From Streptomyces sp. CB02056 (GTDB taxonomy: Bacteria; Actinomycetota; Actinomycetes; Streptomycetales; Streptomycetaceae), in contig NZ_LIPD01000018.1 in assembly GCF_001905545.1 (NCBI RefSeq), positions 86,901 through 150,900 on the forward strand: a stretch of 64,000 nucleotides of DNA, in the 5' to 3' direction. Position numbers and translations under genes: made by a program. The first letter of the stretch is position 1; each line of letters begins with the position of its first letter. The notes below the pieces were generated by a model. It did no database searches and was not told the DNA's origin. It worked only from the letters and a program-made list of their open reading frames with translations. Below are positions 50,574 through 64,000 of this stretch, in pieces.

Positions 50574-53249
50574 TCAACCCCGAAGGGTGATCAGCACCCC
50601 GTCCAGCTCCTCCGGCTTCACCAGCACGTCGCGGGCCTTGGAGCCCTCGCTCGGGCCGACGATCCCGCGCGATTCCATCAGGTCCATCAGCCGGCCCGCC
50701 TTGGCGAAGCCGACCCGGAGCTTGCGCTGGAGCATCGAGGTGGAGCCGAACTGGGTGGAGACCACCAGCTCGGCCGCCTGGACCAGCAGGTCCAGGTCGT
50801 CGCCGATCTCCTCGTCGATCTCCTTCTTCGGCCCGGCCCCGACCATCACGTCGTCCCGGTAGACGGCGCTCAGCTGGTCCTTGCAGTGCTCCACCACCCT
50901 GGCGATCTCCGCCTCGGTGACGAACGCGCCCTGCATCCGGATCGGCTTGCTCGCGCCCATCGGCAGGAAGAGCGCGTCGCCCTTGCCGATCAGCTTCTCC
51001 GCGCCGGGCTGGTCCAGGATGACCCGGGAGTCGGCCATCGCGGAGGTCGCGAAGGCCAGCCGGGACGGCACGTTGGCCTTGATCAGGCCGGTGACCACGT
51101 CCACCGAGGGCCGCTGGGTGGCGAGCACCAGGTGGATGCCGGCCGCGCGGGCCAGCTGGGTGATCCGGACCACCGAGTCCTCGACGTCGCGCGGGGCGAC
51201 CATCATCAGGTCGGCCAGCTCGTCGACGATCACCAGCAGGTACGGGTACGGCCTCAGCTCGCGCTCGCTGCCGAGCGGCGGGGTGACCTTGCCGGCCTTC
51301 ACGGCGGCGTTGAAGTCGTCCACGTGCCGGAAGCCGAACGCCGCGAGGTCGTCGTAGCGCATGTCCATCTCGCGCACCACCCACTGGAGGGCCTCGGCGG
51401 CCTTCTTGGGGTTGGTGATGATCGGCGTGATCAGGTGCGGGATGCCCTCGTACGCGGTCAGCTCGACCCGCTTGGGGTCGACCAGCACCATCCGCACCTC
51501 GTCGGGGGTGGCCCGGGCGAGGATCGAGGTGATCAGGCAGTTGATGCAGGAGGACTTTCCGGCGCCGGTCGCGCCGGCCACCAGGATGTGCGGCATCTTG
51601 GCGAGGTTGGCCATCACGGTGTGGCCCTCGACGTCCTTGCCCATGCCGACGACCATCGGGTGCGTGTCCTCGGCGGCCGTGCGCGAGCGCAGCAGGTCGC
51701 CGAGGTTGACCATCTCGCGGTCCCGGTTGGGGATCTCGATGCCGACCGCGGACTTGCCCGGGATCGGGCTGATGATCCGCACGTCCGGGCTGGCCACCGC
51801 GTACGCGATGTTCTTGGCGAGCGCGGTGATCCGCTCCACCTTGACGGCCGGGCCGAGCTCGACCTCGTAGCGGGTGACCGTCGGGCCCCGGGTGAAGCCG
51901 GTGACCTTGGCGTCCACCTTGAACTCGGCGAAGGTGCCGGTGAGCTGGGCGACCACCTCGTCGTTGAGGGCGCTGCGGGCCTTGGCCGGGCCGCCGCGCT
52001 CCAGCAGGTCGAGCGAGGGCAGCGCGTAGGTGACGCCCTCGCCGAGCTGGAGCTGCTCCATCCGCACCGGCGCCGCGCCGTGCTCCTCGGGCGCGCCCGG
52101 CCCGCCGCTGCGGGCGGCCGGGACGGCGGCCTCCTCCGGCGGGGCGGTGCGGTCCTGCACCTGGTGCATCATGTCCGCCACCGCGGAGGAGGCGGGCACG
52201 CCGTAGACCAGCGCGCCGTCCAGGTCGGCGGCCGCGCCGGCGGCGAGGTCGCGGGTGGCGTACGGGTCCAGCGGCTCCTTGTCGAGGGAGATCCGCTCGG
52301 CGTCCTCCGGCTCGTCGGTCTGCTTGCGGCGACGGCGGCGCCGGCGGGCGGCCACCTCGTCCGAGGGGTCGTCACTGCCGGTGTCCACGGTGAACGGCAG
52401 GGCGTCGGGGTCGGCGTCCTCCGGCGGGTCGGTGGACAGCTCACGCTCCGGCGTGCGCCCCCAGAGCTGCTCGTCCTCGGGCCCGGGCTCGACCACGCCG
52501 AGCCGTATGCCGACCCCGCGCACCCGGTCGCCGATCCGGTTGATCGGGGTGGCGGTGACCACCAGCAGGCCGAAGAAGGCCAGCAGCAGGAGCAGCGGCA
52601 CGGCGAGCGCCGGTCCGGCGGCGGCCATCATCGGGGTGGAGACGGCCCAGCCGATGATCCCGCCGGCCGCCCGTATCCGGGACGCGCCGCTGCCCATCAT
52701 GGGCGCGCCGCAGCCGATGTGGACCAGGCCGAGGACGCCGACCAGCAGCGCGCTCAGCCCGATCATGATCCGGCCGTTGGCCTCCGGCAGCTCCGGGTGG
52801 CGCCAGAGCCGGATCGCCATCGCGGCCAGCAGGAACGGCACCAGCACGTCGAGCCGGCCGAACAGCCCGGACACCACGGCGGTGGCGCCCTCGCCCAGCC
52901 AGCCCTGCGGGCTGAACCAGGTGCCGGCCGCGGTCACCAGCGCGAGCCCGAACAGCAGCAGGCCCACGCCGTCCTTGCGGTGGGCCGGGTGCAGGTTCTT
53001 GGCCCCGTCGCCGAAGCCCCGGAAGATCGCGGCGATCGGGCTGCCCAGGGCGTTGAGCGTGCCCATCAGCACCGACCTGGACGGCTTCGGCGGGGGCGGG
53101 GCCTGCTTGGCCGCGGCCTTCTTCGCGGGGGCCGCCTTCTTCGCCGCCGCCTTCTTCGCGGGCGGCTTGCCCGGGGCCTTCGCCGCGGCCTTCCTGGACG
53201 CTCCCGGACTCGTCTTACGTGCTGCGTTCCCGGGCGTGCGAGTGGCCAT
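50574..53249 (-). CDS. ftsK: DNA translocase FtsK
   Basis: 891 residues. Basic Lys/Ala-rich N-terminal tail, four to five membrane helices (residues about 90-240), a long acidic/variable linker, and the motor domain with Walker A GATGAGKSSCINC and Walker B LVIVDELADLMM. The gamma domain (STSMLQRKLRVGFAKAGRLMDLMESRGI) binds polar DNA motifs. Clears chromosomes during septation and sporulation. Start: ATG at 53249. Confidence 0.97.
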   Translation of the reverse strand: MATRTPGNAARKTSPGASRKAAAKAPGKPPAKKAAAKKAAPAKKAAAKQAPPPPKPSRSVLMGTLNALGSPIAAIFRGFGDGAKNLHPAHRKDGVGLLLFGLALVTAAGTWFSPQGWLGEGATAVVSGLFGRLDVLVPFLLAAMAIRLWRHPELPEANGRIMIGLSALLVGVLGLVHIGCGAPMMGSGASRIRAAGGIIGWAVSTPMMAAAGPALAVPLLLLLAFFGLLVVTATPINRIGDRVRGVGIRLGVVEPGPEDEQLWGRTPERELSTDPPEDADPDALPFTVDTGSDDPSDEVAARRRRRRRKQTDEPEDAERISLDKEPLDPYATRDLAAGAAADLDGALVYGVPASSAVADMMHQVQDRTAPPEEAAVPAARSGGPGAPEEHGAAPVRMEQLQLGEGVTYALPSLDLLERGGPAKARSALNDEVVAQLTGTFAEFKVDAKVTGFTRGPTVTRYEVELGPAVKVERITALAKNIAYAVASPDVRIISPIPGKSAVGIEIPNRDREMVNLGDLLRSRTAAEDTHPMVVGMGKDVEGHTVMANLAKMPHILVAGATGAGKSSCINCLITSILARATPDEVRMVLVDPKRVELTAYEGIPHLITPIITNPKKAAEALQWVVREMDMRYDDLAAFGFRHVDDFNAAVKAGKVTPPLGSERELRPYPYLLVIVDELADLMMVAPRDVEDSVVRITQLARAAGIHLVLATQRPSVDVVTGLIKANVPSRLAFATSAMADSRVILDQPGAEKLIGKGDALFLPMGASKPIRMQGAFVTEAEIARVVEHCKDQLSAVYRDDVMVGAGPKKEIDEEIGDDLDLLVQAAELVVSTQFGSTSMLQRKLRVGFAKAGRLMDLMESRGIVGPSEGSKARDVLVKPEELDGVLITLRG

Positions 53250-53397
53250 GGGTCAGCAGCCTACCGGGGCGGGCGACCAGTGCACATGTGCCCGAGCCCG
53301 GGCGCCCGGACGTGTCGCAGACACACCGTCACCCTGACCGGGATTCACCCGGTCGCAGCACACCGGACCACCCGGACGGGTGAACGCCGGCCGCGGG

Positions 53398-54033
53398 TCA
53401 GGAACTGCCCGGACGCATCGCGTCCAGGGCCCGGCGCAGCCCCGCGAGCTTGCGCTCCAGGTGCGCGGCCGTGGCGGCCACCCCGGCGTCCTCGCCCCCG
53501 TCCAGCTGCTTGCCGAGCGCCTCCGCCTGCTCCTCGACCGCCGCCAGCCGCGCGGACAGCTCGCCCAGCAGCGCCCCGCCGAGGGCCTGCTCGCCGCCGC
53601 CCTCCTCCAGCTGCAGGCGCAGCAGCGCCGCCTGCTCCTTCAGCTGGCAGTTCTTCGCGTACAGGTCGACGAAGACGGAGACCTTGGCGCGCAGCACCCA
53701 CGGGTCGAAGGGCTTGGAGATGTAGTCCACCGCGCCGGCCGCGTAGCCGCGGAAGGTGTGGTGCGGACCGTGGTTGATCGCGGTCAGGAAGATGATCGGG
53801 ATGTCCCGGGTGCGCTCCCGGCGCTTGATGTGGGCGGCCGTCTCGAAGCCGTCCATCCCCGGCATCTGCACGTCCAGCAGGATCACCGCGAAGTCGTCGG
53901 TGAGCAGCGCCTTGAGCGCCTCCTCACCGGAGGCCGCGCGCACCAGCGTCTGGTCCAGCGCCGAGAGGATCGCCTCCAGCGCCAGCAGGTTCTCCGGTCG
54001 GTCGTCGACCAGGAGGATCTTGGCCTTCTGCAT
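53398..54033 (-). CDS. osaB: Response regulator OsaB
   Basis: 211 residues. CheY-like receiver (ILLVDDRPENLLALEAIL; LLDVQMPGMDGFE; FLTAINHG; KPFDPWVLRAKVSVFV) followed by a Leu/Glu-rich coiled coil instead of a DNA-binding domain. Matches the layout of OsaB, the output partner of OsaA in osmoadaptation. Start: ATG at 54031-54033, with AGGAGGG upstream. OsaA lies 296 bp away on the same strand. Assignment rests on layout and neighbours. Confidence 0.88.
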   Translation of the reverse strand: MQKAKILLVDDRPENLLALEAILSALDQTLVRAASGEEALKALLTDDFAVILLDVQMPGMDGFETAAHIKRRERTRDIPIIFLTAINHGPHHTFRGYAAGAVDYISKPFDPWVLRAKVSVFVDLYAKNCQLKEQAALLRLQLEEGGGEQALGGALLGELSARLAAVEEQAEALGKQLDGGEDAGVAATAAHLERKLAGLRRALDAMRPGSS

Positions 54034-54283
54034 CAGGGCTCGCCCTCCTGTCGCCTGCCTGCCGCCCGGTGCAGGCACCCGCGTACTGCCCACCGCTACC
54101 CCGGTCATGCTAGCCGCACCCCCTCGCCCGGCACATCGCCCCGTCGTGACCCGATCCGGGGCGGCGCGCAGTCAGTGCTCCGGCGCACGCTCACCAGCGT
54201 GTTGCCGTCCGGTCACTGTTCGCAACGATCGGTGACCCTACCGGGTTCCCGGGCCCGACCACCAGCAAACCGGCCGACCGACC

Positions 54284-54319
54284 GGCGTGAACCCCGGGGC
54301 CCGGGCCGGGGTTCACGCC
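54284..54319 (-). terminator. Terminator after osaA
   Basis: Perfect 14-bp stem GGCGTGAACCCCGG/CCGGGGTTCACGCC with an 8-base loop, starting 10 bp after the osaA stop. Confidence 0.85.
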
Positions 54320-54329
54320 TCCCCCCGGG

Positions 54330-58997
<4,668 letters not shown>

Positions 58998-59411
58998 CGG
59001 GCCCCTCCCACATCGTGAACTGTCCGGTGACCGACCCGTGCCGGTGCGGCACGCACCCGGGCACCGGCCCGGTCGGGCTGCGTACCGGCGGCCCGCGGCG
59101 CGCCGGCACCCCGACGACCGTACTGCTCCCACCGGCCGTCGCGGACCCCCCAGTCTGGCAGCACCGGCACCGGGTGAAGGGCCGGTTGCGCTCGGTTCGT
59201 ACCGCACCGTCCGAAACAGGTGGGCAGAATCACCCTCTGGTGCCAGTTTCGACTCCCCGCCCCCACGGGGAACCAAGCGGAAAGTAGGGTGGAGCGCTGC
59301 ACCGGGCCACGGCCCGACCCAGCGCCGCCGCTCACCCCGACGGCGCGCACGGGGAGTCGGCGCCGCGCCCCCGGACAGCCAGGGCAAGAGCAGCAGAGGA
59401 GAAGTGGCAAC
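58998..59411. promoter_or_regulatory. Divergent osaA/osaC control region
   Basis: 414 bases without a gene between osaA and osaC. TANNNT-type hexamers occur (TAGGGT at 59285-59290 for osaC; TACGGT on the minus strand near 59120 for osaA), but no convincing SigB-type promoter could be assigned. Confidence 0.5.
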
Positions 59412-61973
59412 GTGGTCACCGCGCGCGCAGCCGCCACCTTCGACCCCGACGGCCGGTCCGCGGCCGCCGCACGGGGCTTCGTCCGGGACGCGCTGCTCGG
59501 CTGGGGGCTGCCCGAGGTCGTCGACGACGCGGTCGTGCTGGTCAGCGAGCTCGTCACCAACGCCGTCGTGCACGCCGGCACCGCCGCCGAGGTCTGCTGC
59601 CTGCGCGAGGAGGAGAGCGTCCGGATCGAGGTCACCGACCACCACCCCGAGCGCGGCCTGCCCTCGCTCGGCGACGGTCCGGTCGTCGACTCCGACCGCT
59701 ACGCCGACCCGGACGGCGAGGGCGGCCGCGGCCTGCTGATGTGCTCCGCCCTCGCCGAACGGTGGGGCGTCGAGTACGCGGCCGGCCGCAAGACCGTCTG
59801 GTTCCGCCTCGCCCTGCCCGTACACGTGTCCGGCACCCGCTACGCCGTTCCCGCGACCCCCGGCAGCGACCTGCCCAGCGGTCCGGGCCCGGTGCACGTC
59901 GCCGTCGTCCAGCTCGACGAGGACGGCCGGGTGCTGGCCTGGAACCCGGACGCCGAGGCGCTCTTCCAGCACCCCGCCGCCGCCGTCCTCGGCCGCCCCT
60001 GGGCCGACCTCGCGGTCTGGCCGCAGGCCCCCACCCGCGGCCTCGGCCTGACCGACACCCTGCGGATGGCCCGCTGGGAGGGCGGCTACGGCGTCCGCCG
60101 CCAGGACGGCCGCGAGGTCGAGGTGTACGGCGTCCAGGTCCGGCTGCGCGACACCGAGGGCGTCCCCTCCACCCTCTGCCTGCTCGTCCTCGAACCCGAC
60201 CGCGCGGTGCTGCGCTCCCCCGCCCGCGCCCTGCCCGGCGAGCGCCCCGACCCGGCCGGCCCCCGGCTCGACCTGCTGGCCGGCCCGGTCGCCACCGACG
60301 ACCTCGACACCCTGCTGCAGCGCACCGTCGAACGCGCCCGCGACCTGCTCGACGGCGACGCCGCGTACCTGCTGCTCACCACCGACGACGAGGCCGAGTT
60401 CGAGGTCCGCGCCGCCACCGGCCTCACCTCCGGGCACCGCCGGCACGCCCGCTTCCCGGTCGGCACCGGCAACCGCTACGACTCCGCCCGGCTGCCCTCC
60501 GTCCACGAGGACCTCGCCACCCGGCCCACCGGCCTGCCGTTGCTCTCCGACAGCGGCATGCGCTCCCTGATCACCGTCCCGCTCAAGGTCGAGGGCCGGC
60601 TGATCGGCTCGCTCGGCATCGCCGCCGCCGTGCCCGGCCGCTACGACAACGAGGACGCGCTGCGCCTCCAGTTCGCCGCCGACCGGGTCGCCCTCGCCGT
60701 CGAGAGCACCCGGCTGACCGAGCTCGAACAGCTGCGCCGCGGCTCGCTCTCCTTCCTGGTCGAGGCCTCCGACCTGCTGGCCGGCACCCTCGAACACGAG
60801 CAGACCCTCGCGCTGATGGCCCAGATGGCCGTCCCCACCCTCGCCTCCTGGTGCGCCGTCTACACCACCGCCGACCACTCCTCCCCGGCCCGGCTCGCCT
60901 TCGTCCTGCACGAGGACGAGGACCGCATCGACCCGCTGCGCGCCCTGCTCGACAAGACCCCCGTCCCGGAGGCCGGCCCCTCGCACGGCGTCCGGTTCTG
61001 GACGGCCCCCGCCGAGACCGCCGAGGCCGGCGGCCTCACCGACGGCCCGGACCTGGCCGGCCTGCTCGGCGAGACCGTCGTCCTCGCACTGACCGCCCGC
61101 AACCGCGTCATCGGCCTGCTGGTGCTCGGCGTCCCGGCCGGCGTCCGGTTCCGCCAGGAGATCCTCGAACTCGCCGAGGACCTCTCCCGCCGGGCCGCCC
61201 TCGCCCTGGACAACTCCCGCCTCTACTCCGAGCGCACCGCCACCAGCCAGGCCCTCCAGCGCAGCCTGCTCCCGCCGGACCTGCCGGAGATCCCCGGCGT
61301 CGAGGTGGACGTCTACTACCAGGCGGCCGGCGAGGGCAACGAGGTCGGCGGCGACTTCTACGACCTGTTCACCATCCGCGAGGGTACCTACGGCTTCGCC
61401 ATCGGCGACGTCTGCGGCACCGGCCCCGAGGCCGCCTCGGTCACCGGCCTGGCCCGGCACTCACTGCGGCTGCTCGCCCGCGAGGGCCTGGACGCCCCGC
61501 AGGTGCTGCGCCGGCTCAACGCGGCCATCCTGGACGAGGGTTCGCGCAGCCGCTTCCTCACCCTGCTCTACGGCGAGCTGACGCCCCTTCCGGACGGCAG
61601 CACCGAGCTCTCCCTGGTCTGCGCCGGCCATCCGCTGCCGCTGCGACTGCGCACCGACGGCCAGGTCGACCGCGCCGCCACCCCGCAGCCGCTGCTCGGC
61701 GTCATGGACGACCTCGACCTCACCGCCGAGCGCCTGGTGCTCGCGCCCGGCGAGGTCCTGCTCTGCGTCACCGACGGGGTCACCGAACGCCGCGAGGGCC
61801 GGCGGATGCTGGGCGACGACGGCCTCGCCGAGGTGCTCACCGGCTGTACCGGGCTGACGGCCGGAGCGGTCGCGGCTCGGGTGCAGCGCGCGGTCGAGCG
61901 CTTCGCCCCGGAGCCGCCGTCCGACGACATGGCGATCCTGACCCTGCGGGTGCCCACCCGGCGTCAGGTGTGA
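59412..61973 (+). CDS. osaC: Multidomain PP2C phosphatase/anti-sigma kinase-like regulator OsaC
   Basis: 853 residues. The N-terminal domain is RsbW-like (VLVSELVTNAVVHAG; GGRGLLMCSALAERWG). A PAS-like domain follows (residues about 165-275), then GAF-like domains (about 300-460, and probably 480-620), then a PPM/SpoIIE-type phosphatase (EVGGDFYDLF; AIGDVCGTGPEAA; VTDGVTERREG; DDMAILTLRV). This is the layout of OsaC, which returns SigB activity to base level after osmotic stress in S. coelicolor. GTG start at 59412, with AGGAGAAG 7 bases upstream. Divergent from osaA. Confidence 0.9.
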   Translation: MVTARAAATFDPDGRSAAAARGFVRDALLGWGLPEVVDDAVVLVSELVTNAVVHAGTAAEVCCLREEESVRIEVTDHHPERGLPSLGDGPVVDSDRYADPDGEGGRGLLMCSALAERWGVEYAAGRKTVWFRLALPVHVSGTRYAVPATPGSDLPSGPGPVHVAVVQLDEDGRVLAWNPDAEALFQHPAAAVLGRPWADLAVWPQAPTRGLGLTDTLRMARWEGGYGVRRQDGREVEVYGVQVRLRDTEGVPSTLCLLVLEPDRAVLRSPARALPGERPDPAGPRLDLLAGPVATDDLDTLLQRTVERARDLLDGDAAYLLLTTDDEAEFEVRAATGLTSGHRRHARFPVGTGNRYDSARLPSVHEDLATRPTGLPLLSDSGMRSLITVPLKVEGRLIGSLGIAAAVPGRYDNEDALRLQFAADRVALAVESTRLTELEQLRRGSLSFLVEASDLLAGTLEHEQTLALMAQMAVPTLASWCAVYTTADHSSPARLAFVLHEDEDRIDPLRALLDKTPVPEAGPSHGVRFWTAPAETAEAGGLTDGPDLAGLLGETVVLALTARNRVIGLLVLGVPAGVRFRQEILELAEDLSRRAALALDNSRLYSERTATSQALQRSLLPPDLPEIPGVEVDVYYQAAGEGNEVGGDFYDLFTIREGTYGFAIGDVCGTGPEAASVTGLARHSLRLLAREGLDAPQVLRRLNAAILDEGSRSRFLTLLYGELTPLPDGSTELSLVCAGHPLPLRLRTDGQVDRAATPQPLLGVMDDLDLTAERLVLAPGEVLLCVTDGVTERREGRRMLGDDGLAEVLTGCTGLTAGAVAARVQRAVERFAPEPPSDDMAILTLRVPTRRQV

Positions 61974-62277
61974 GCGGTCATCCGCTGACGCAGTCACAAA
62001 TTGTTATATTCACAATGGTACAAGCGCGTTCGGCCGGGTAGACCGATCCCACCGGGGAATCCCCCGGCCGGGACGTGACCGGCGGCTCTCCGCCGGCCCA
62101 CCACGTCCGCCGGCCCATCACCTTCGACCGCAGCCGCGCACGCTCACAGCCGTGCGCCCTCGGCGCGGTCGCGCGCGGCCCTCATCCCCACTCCTTCTCT
62201 CCACCTCTCTGCACTCATCCGGACGACACCACAGCGTCACTGCGCCCTGCGCGCGCCCAGAGTGAAAGGAGCCTCCG
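61974..62277. promoter_or_regulatory. Region upstream of the acetate-transporter-like gene
   Basis: 304 bases without a gene. A short A/T-rich island at 61996-62022 includes the inverted repeat ATTGT-7-ACAAT and a TATATT hexamer (separate entry). The rest is G/C-rich with no other recognised element. Confidence 0.55.
62000..62016. promoter_or_regulatory. A/T-rich inverted repeat
   Basis: ATTGT-TATATTC-ACAAT, a 5-bp inverted repeat around TATATT, 27 bp after the osaC stop. It stands out from the surrounding high-GC DNA. A promoter/operator for the downstream gene is likely. Confidence 0.45.
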
Positions 62278-62841
62278 GTGAGCAACGAAGCTACCGGGGC
62301 AACGAACGCCCGCTCCACCGGAGCCGACGCGGGTAACCTCGGCTACCTCGCGCTCGGTCTCACACTGCTCGCCTACGGCCTGCTCTCCACCGGCGTCCTG
62401 CACGGCGCCGGAGTCGGGAACGCGGCCGACCTCGCCCTCCTCCTCGGCGGCGTCACCCTCTTCATCGCGGGCCTCTGGCAGCTCCGCGGCGGCGAGGGCT
62501 TCACCGGAACCGCCTTCACCAGCCTCGGCGCCTTCTGGGCGGCCTGGTCCGCGGCCGGCGGAGCCGGCAAGAACGCCGCCGGCCTCTTCCTGCTGCTGTG
62601 GGCCCTGCTCGGCCTCACCCTGACCGCCGCGAGCTGGGGCGCCGGCCTGCTCGGCCGCGCCGTCTACGGCCTGCTGACGGTCTCCCTGGTGCTCTCCGCC
62701 GTCGCCAGCTTCGGCGGCTACGGCGGCCTGGCCAAGACCGGCGGCTGGATCGCGGCCGCCTCCGGGCTCGCCGCCTGGTACCGGGCCACCTCCGCACTGA
62801 GCAACGGCTCCTGGGGAAAGCTCGCCCTGCCGGTCAAGTGA
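62278..62841 (+). CDS. GPR1/FUN34/YaaH-like acetate uptake transporter
   Basis: 187 residues with six hydrophobic segments from NLGYLALGLTLLAYGLLSTG to the end. The repeated pattern GGVTLFIAGLWQLRGGEGFTG and TSLGAFWAAW is typical of the family of monocarboxylate/acetate transporters. The N-terminal NPA-type motif is not obvious, so the substrate is uncertain. GTG start at 62278, with AAAGGAG upstream. Confidence 0.8.
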   Translation: MSNEATGATNARSTGADAGNLGYLALGLTLLAYGLLSTGVLHGAGVGNAADLALLLGGVTLFIAGLWQLRGGEGFTGTAFTSLGAFWAAWSAAGGAGKNAAGLFLLLWALLGLTLTAASWGAGLLGRAVYGLLTVSLVLSAVASFGGYGGLAKTGGWIAAASGLAAWYRATSALSNGSWGKLALPVK

Positions 62842-62849
62842 CCGTCGGT

Positions 62850-63695
62850 TCAGCCCACCTGCTCCAGCCGCTCCTCGGCGGCGCTGAGGGGCCGGACCTC
62901 CGTCCCGGCGGAGGCCCGGCCCCGGCGCCGTGCCGCCACCGCCAGCACGGCGTAGGCCAGGAGCAGGATAGCCACCGCCACAATGCCGTCCAGCCAGAAG
63001 TGGTTGGCCGTCACCACGACCACGGCCACCGTCAGCACCGGGTGCAGCACCATCACCCATCGCAGCGAACTGCGCGACACCCGGATCACCGCGACCGCCG
63101 CCAGCACGCACCAGGCGACGTGCACCGAGGGCATCGCCGACAGCTGGTCGGCCACCAGCACACCGCCGACCGCGCCGCCGTACACCGACTGCCCGTACTG
63201 GGCGGCCACGTCGACGAAGCCGCTCTCCGGGAGCATCCGCGGCGGCGCCACCGGGATGAACTGCACCAGCAGACAGACCGCGGTCGTGATCACCACCGTG
63301 TTGCGCACCCACGCGTAGCGCTCGCGGTGCCGCACGAACACCCAGAGCAGGACGCCGAGCATCACGGCGAAGTGCATGGCCGCGTAGTAGTAGTTCGCCA
63401 GCCTCACCAGCACCGGGTACGGCGTGACCGCCTTCTGCCAGGAGGCCTCGTCCGGCAGTCCGATCACCTGCTCGGTGTGGTGGATCCAGCTCGCGCGGTC
63501 CAGCGCGTGGTCCGTACTCATCACCGAGAGGTGCCCGACCAGCTGCCAGAGGGCGAACAGCGCCAGCAGCGTGCCGGCCTCCCGCAACAGCGCGGACAGT
63601 GCCGGCTTCCGGCCCTTCGCCGCGGCGTACGCGCCCGCGTAGAGGCCGACGGAGACGGCCCCGGCGGACTGCCAGGTCAGGGTCAGGTTCTGCAT
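62850..63695 (-). CDS. PAP2-superfamily membrane phosphatase
   Basis: 281 residues with about six membrane segments. The phosphatase motifs are LSAMPSVHVAW and VTANHFWLDGI, matching the PSxHx and HxxxD motifs of the inositolphosphotransferase-like subgroup. Probably dephosphorylates or transfers lipid phosphates outside the membrane. No Shine-Dalgarno; TACCCT lies 6 bases before the ATG at 63695. Its upstream region touches the rRNA operon terminator. Convergent with the transporter gene, with 8 bp between. Confidence 0.83.
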   Translation of the reverse strand: MQNLTLTWQSAGAVSVGLYAGAYAAAKGRKPALSALLREAGTLLALFALWQLVGHLSVMSTDHALDRASWIHHTEQVIGLPDEASWQKAVTPYPVLVRLANYYYAAMHFAVMLGVLLWVFVRHRERYAWVRNTVVITTAVCLLVQFIPVAPPRMLPESGFVDVAAQYGQSVYGGAVGGVLVADQLSAMPSVHVAWCVLAAVAVIRVSRSSLRWVMVLHPVLTVAVVVVTANHFWLDGIVAVAILLLAYAVLAVAARRRGRASAGTEVRPLSAAEERLEQVG

Positions 63696-63711
63696 TGGCA
63701 GAGGGTAACGC

Positions 63712-63744
63712 AAAAAGCCCCTTCCCGGATGGGAAGGGGCTTTT
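63712..63744 (-). terminator. rRNA operon terminator
   Basis: Hairpin AAAAGCCCCTTCCC/GGGAAGGGGCTTTT with a 4-base loop and a T-run after it on the minus strand, 13 bases after the 5S gene. Confidence 0.93.
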
Positions 63745-63756
63745 CGGAATAATTGT

Positions 63757-63873
63757 TCGGCGGCGTCCTACTCTCCCACAGGGTCCCCCCTGCAGTACCA
63801 TCGGCGCTGTAAGGCTTAGCTTCCGGGTTCGGAATGTAACCGGGCGTTTCCCTCACGCTATGACCACCGAAAC
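63757..63873 (-). rRNA. rrf: 5S ribosomal RNA
   Basis: 117 bases on the minus strand beginning GTTTCGGTGGTCATAGCG and ending GGACGCCGCCGAAC. The terminal stem (TTCGG/CCGAA) and the conserved internal TTCCGAACCCGGAAGC are present. It is followed by a strong terminator. Confidence 0.96.
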
Positions 63874-63955
63874 ACTATGAAACTGTCAACCGCACACCCG
63901 ACAAGATTCGGGCGGGTCGTTGTTTCAGAACAACACAGTGGACGCGAGCAACTGA

Positions 63956-64000
63956 GGACAAGCCCTCGGCCTATTAGTACCGGTCAACTCCACCCCTCAC
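63956..64000 (-). rRNA. rrl: 23S ribosomal RNA, 3' end (partial)
   Basis: The last 45 bases read on the minus strand as GGTACTAATAGGCCGAGGG and GCTTGTCC, the usual 3' end of streptomycete 23S rRNA. The rest lies beyond the window. About 80 bases of spacer separate it from 5S. Confidence 0.9.

Noticed and set aside
58998..59411. SigB-type promoters for osaA/osaC
   Set aside because: GGTAC-like hexamers occur, but no GTTT-type -35 at 14-16 bp was found.
59000..61460. Apparent N-terminal extension of osaA
   Set aside because: Antisense to osaC; OsaA similarity and a good Shine-Dalgarno place its start at 58997.

Overview
The base composition (very high GC), the gene families (an AdoCbl-dependent ribonucleotide reductase with NrdR, LexA with actinobacterial SOS boxes, ClgR, a poly-HAMP OsaA-type kinase, RshA) and the gene order all point to a streptomycete, either Streptomyces or Kitasatospora. 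The window is a stretch of conserved core chromosome. From memory, its order resembles the lexA-dinG-hflX-rsh-dapF-miaA-miaB-glu-recX-recA-ftsK-osa region of S. coelicolor. No IS element, prophage, CRISPR array or tRNA gene was found. Most annotated genes lie on the minus strand.

Layout. Bases 1-3.7 kb carry nrdJ (cut by the window edge) and nrdR on the minus strand, divergent from lexA. Between nrdR and lexA lie two NrdR-box-like sites 31 bp apart and two SOS boxes. From 3.8 to 11.7 kb, a minus-strand run holds four genes of an NRPS-independent hydroxamate siderophore pathway and then dinG. The four are an IucA-like synthetase, a GNAT acyltransferase, an IucD-like N-hydroxylase and an IucC/DesD-like synthetase, and an iron-box-like operator lies upstream. 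Bases 12-14.4 kb hold two tandem trypsin-fold lipoproteins; the second has lost its catalytic serine. From 14.5 to 24 kb come housekeeping genes: hflX, an rsh (p)ppGpp gene, dapF, a membrane protein, miaA, an antitoxin-like protein, a dioxygenase-like protein and miaB.

Bases 24-31 kb hold a TAXI-type binding protein, the GluR-GluK two-component pair and the gluABCD glutamate ABC transporter. Bases 31-38.2 kb carry an FAD monooxygenase, an RNase Y-like protein, recX, recA (its promoter is wrapped around an SOS box) and an AI-2E-type membrane protein. Then follow DUF3046, a GNAT enzyme, a secreted subtilase and the very large Lhr-type helicase (40.8-45.5 kb). From 45.6 to 53.2 kb a minus-strand series contains a small membrane protein, clgR, pncC, pgsA, rimO, a RodZ-like protein and ftsK. 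Bases 53.4-62 kb carry the osmotic-stress module osaB, osaA and osaC. The right end has an acetate-transporter-like protein, a PAP2 phosphatase, and the 3' end of an rRNA operon (5S and the end of 23S) on the minus strand.

How the parts work together. DNA repair and dNTP supply are concentrated here (nrdRJ, lexA, dinG, recA, recX, lhr, ftsK), with SOS boxes in front of lexA and recA. Stress signalling is the second theme (rsh, clgR, osaABC). The most distinctive accessory feature is the siderophore set. It has no decarboxylase gene and so looks more like the aerobactin logic (IucA/B/D/C) than the desferrioxamine logic (DesA-D). The other points worth following are the pseudoprotease of the lipoprotein pair, the structured leader in front of nrdJ, and several genes whose start codons directly follow a -10 hexamer, as in leaderless mRNAs.
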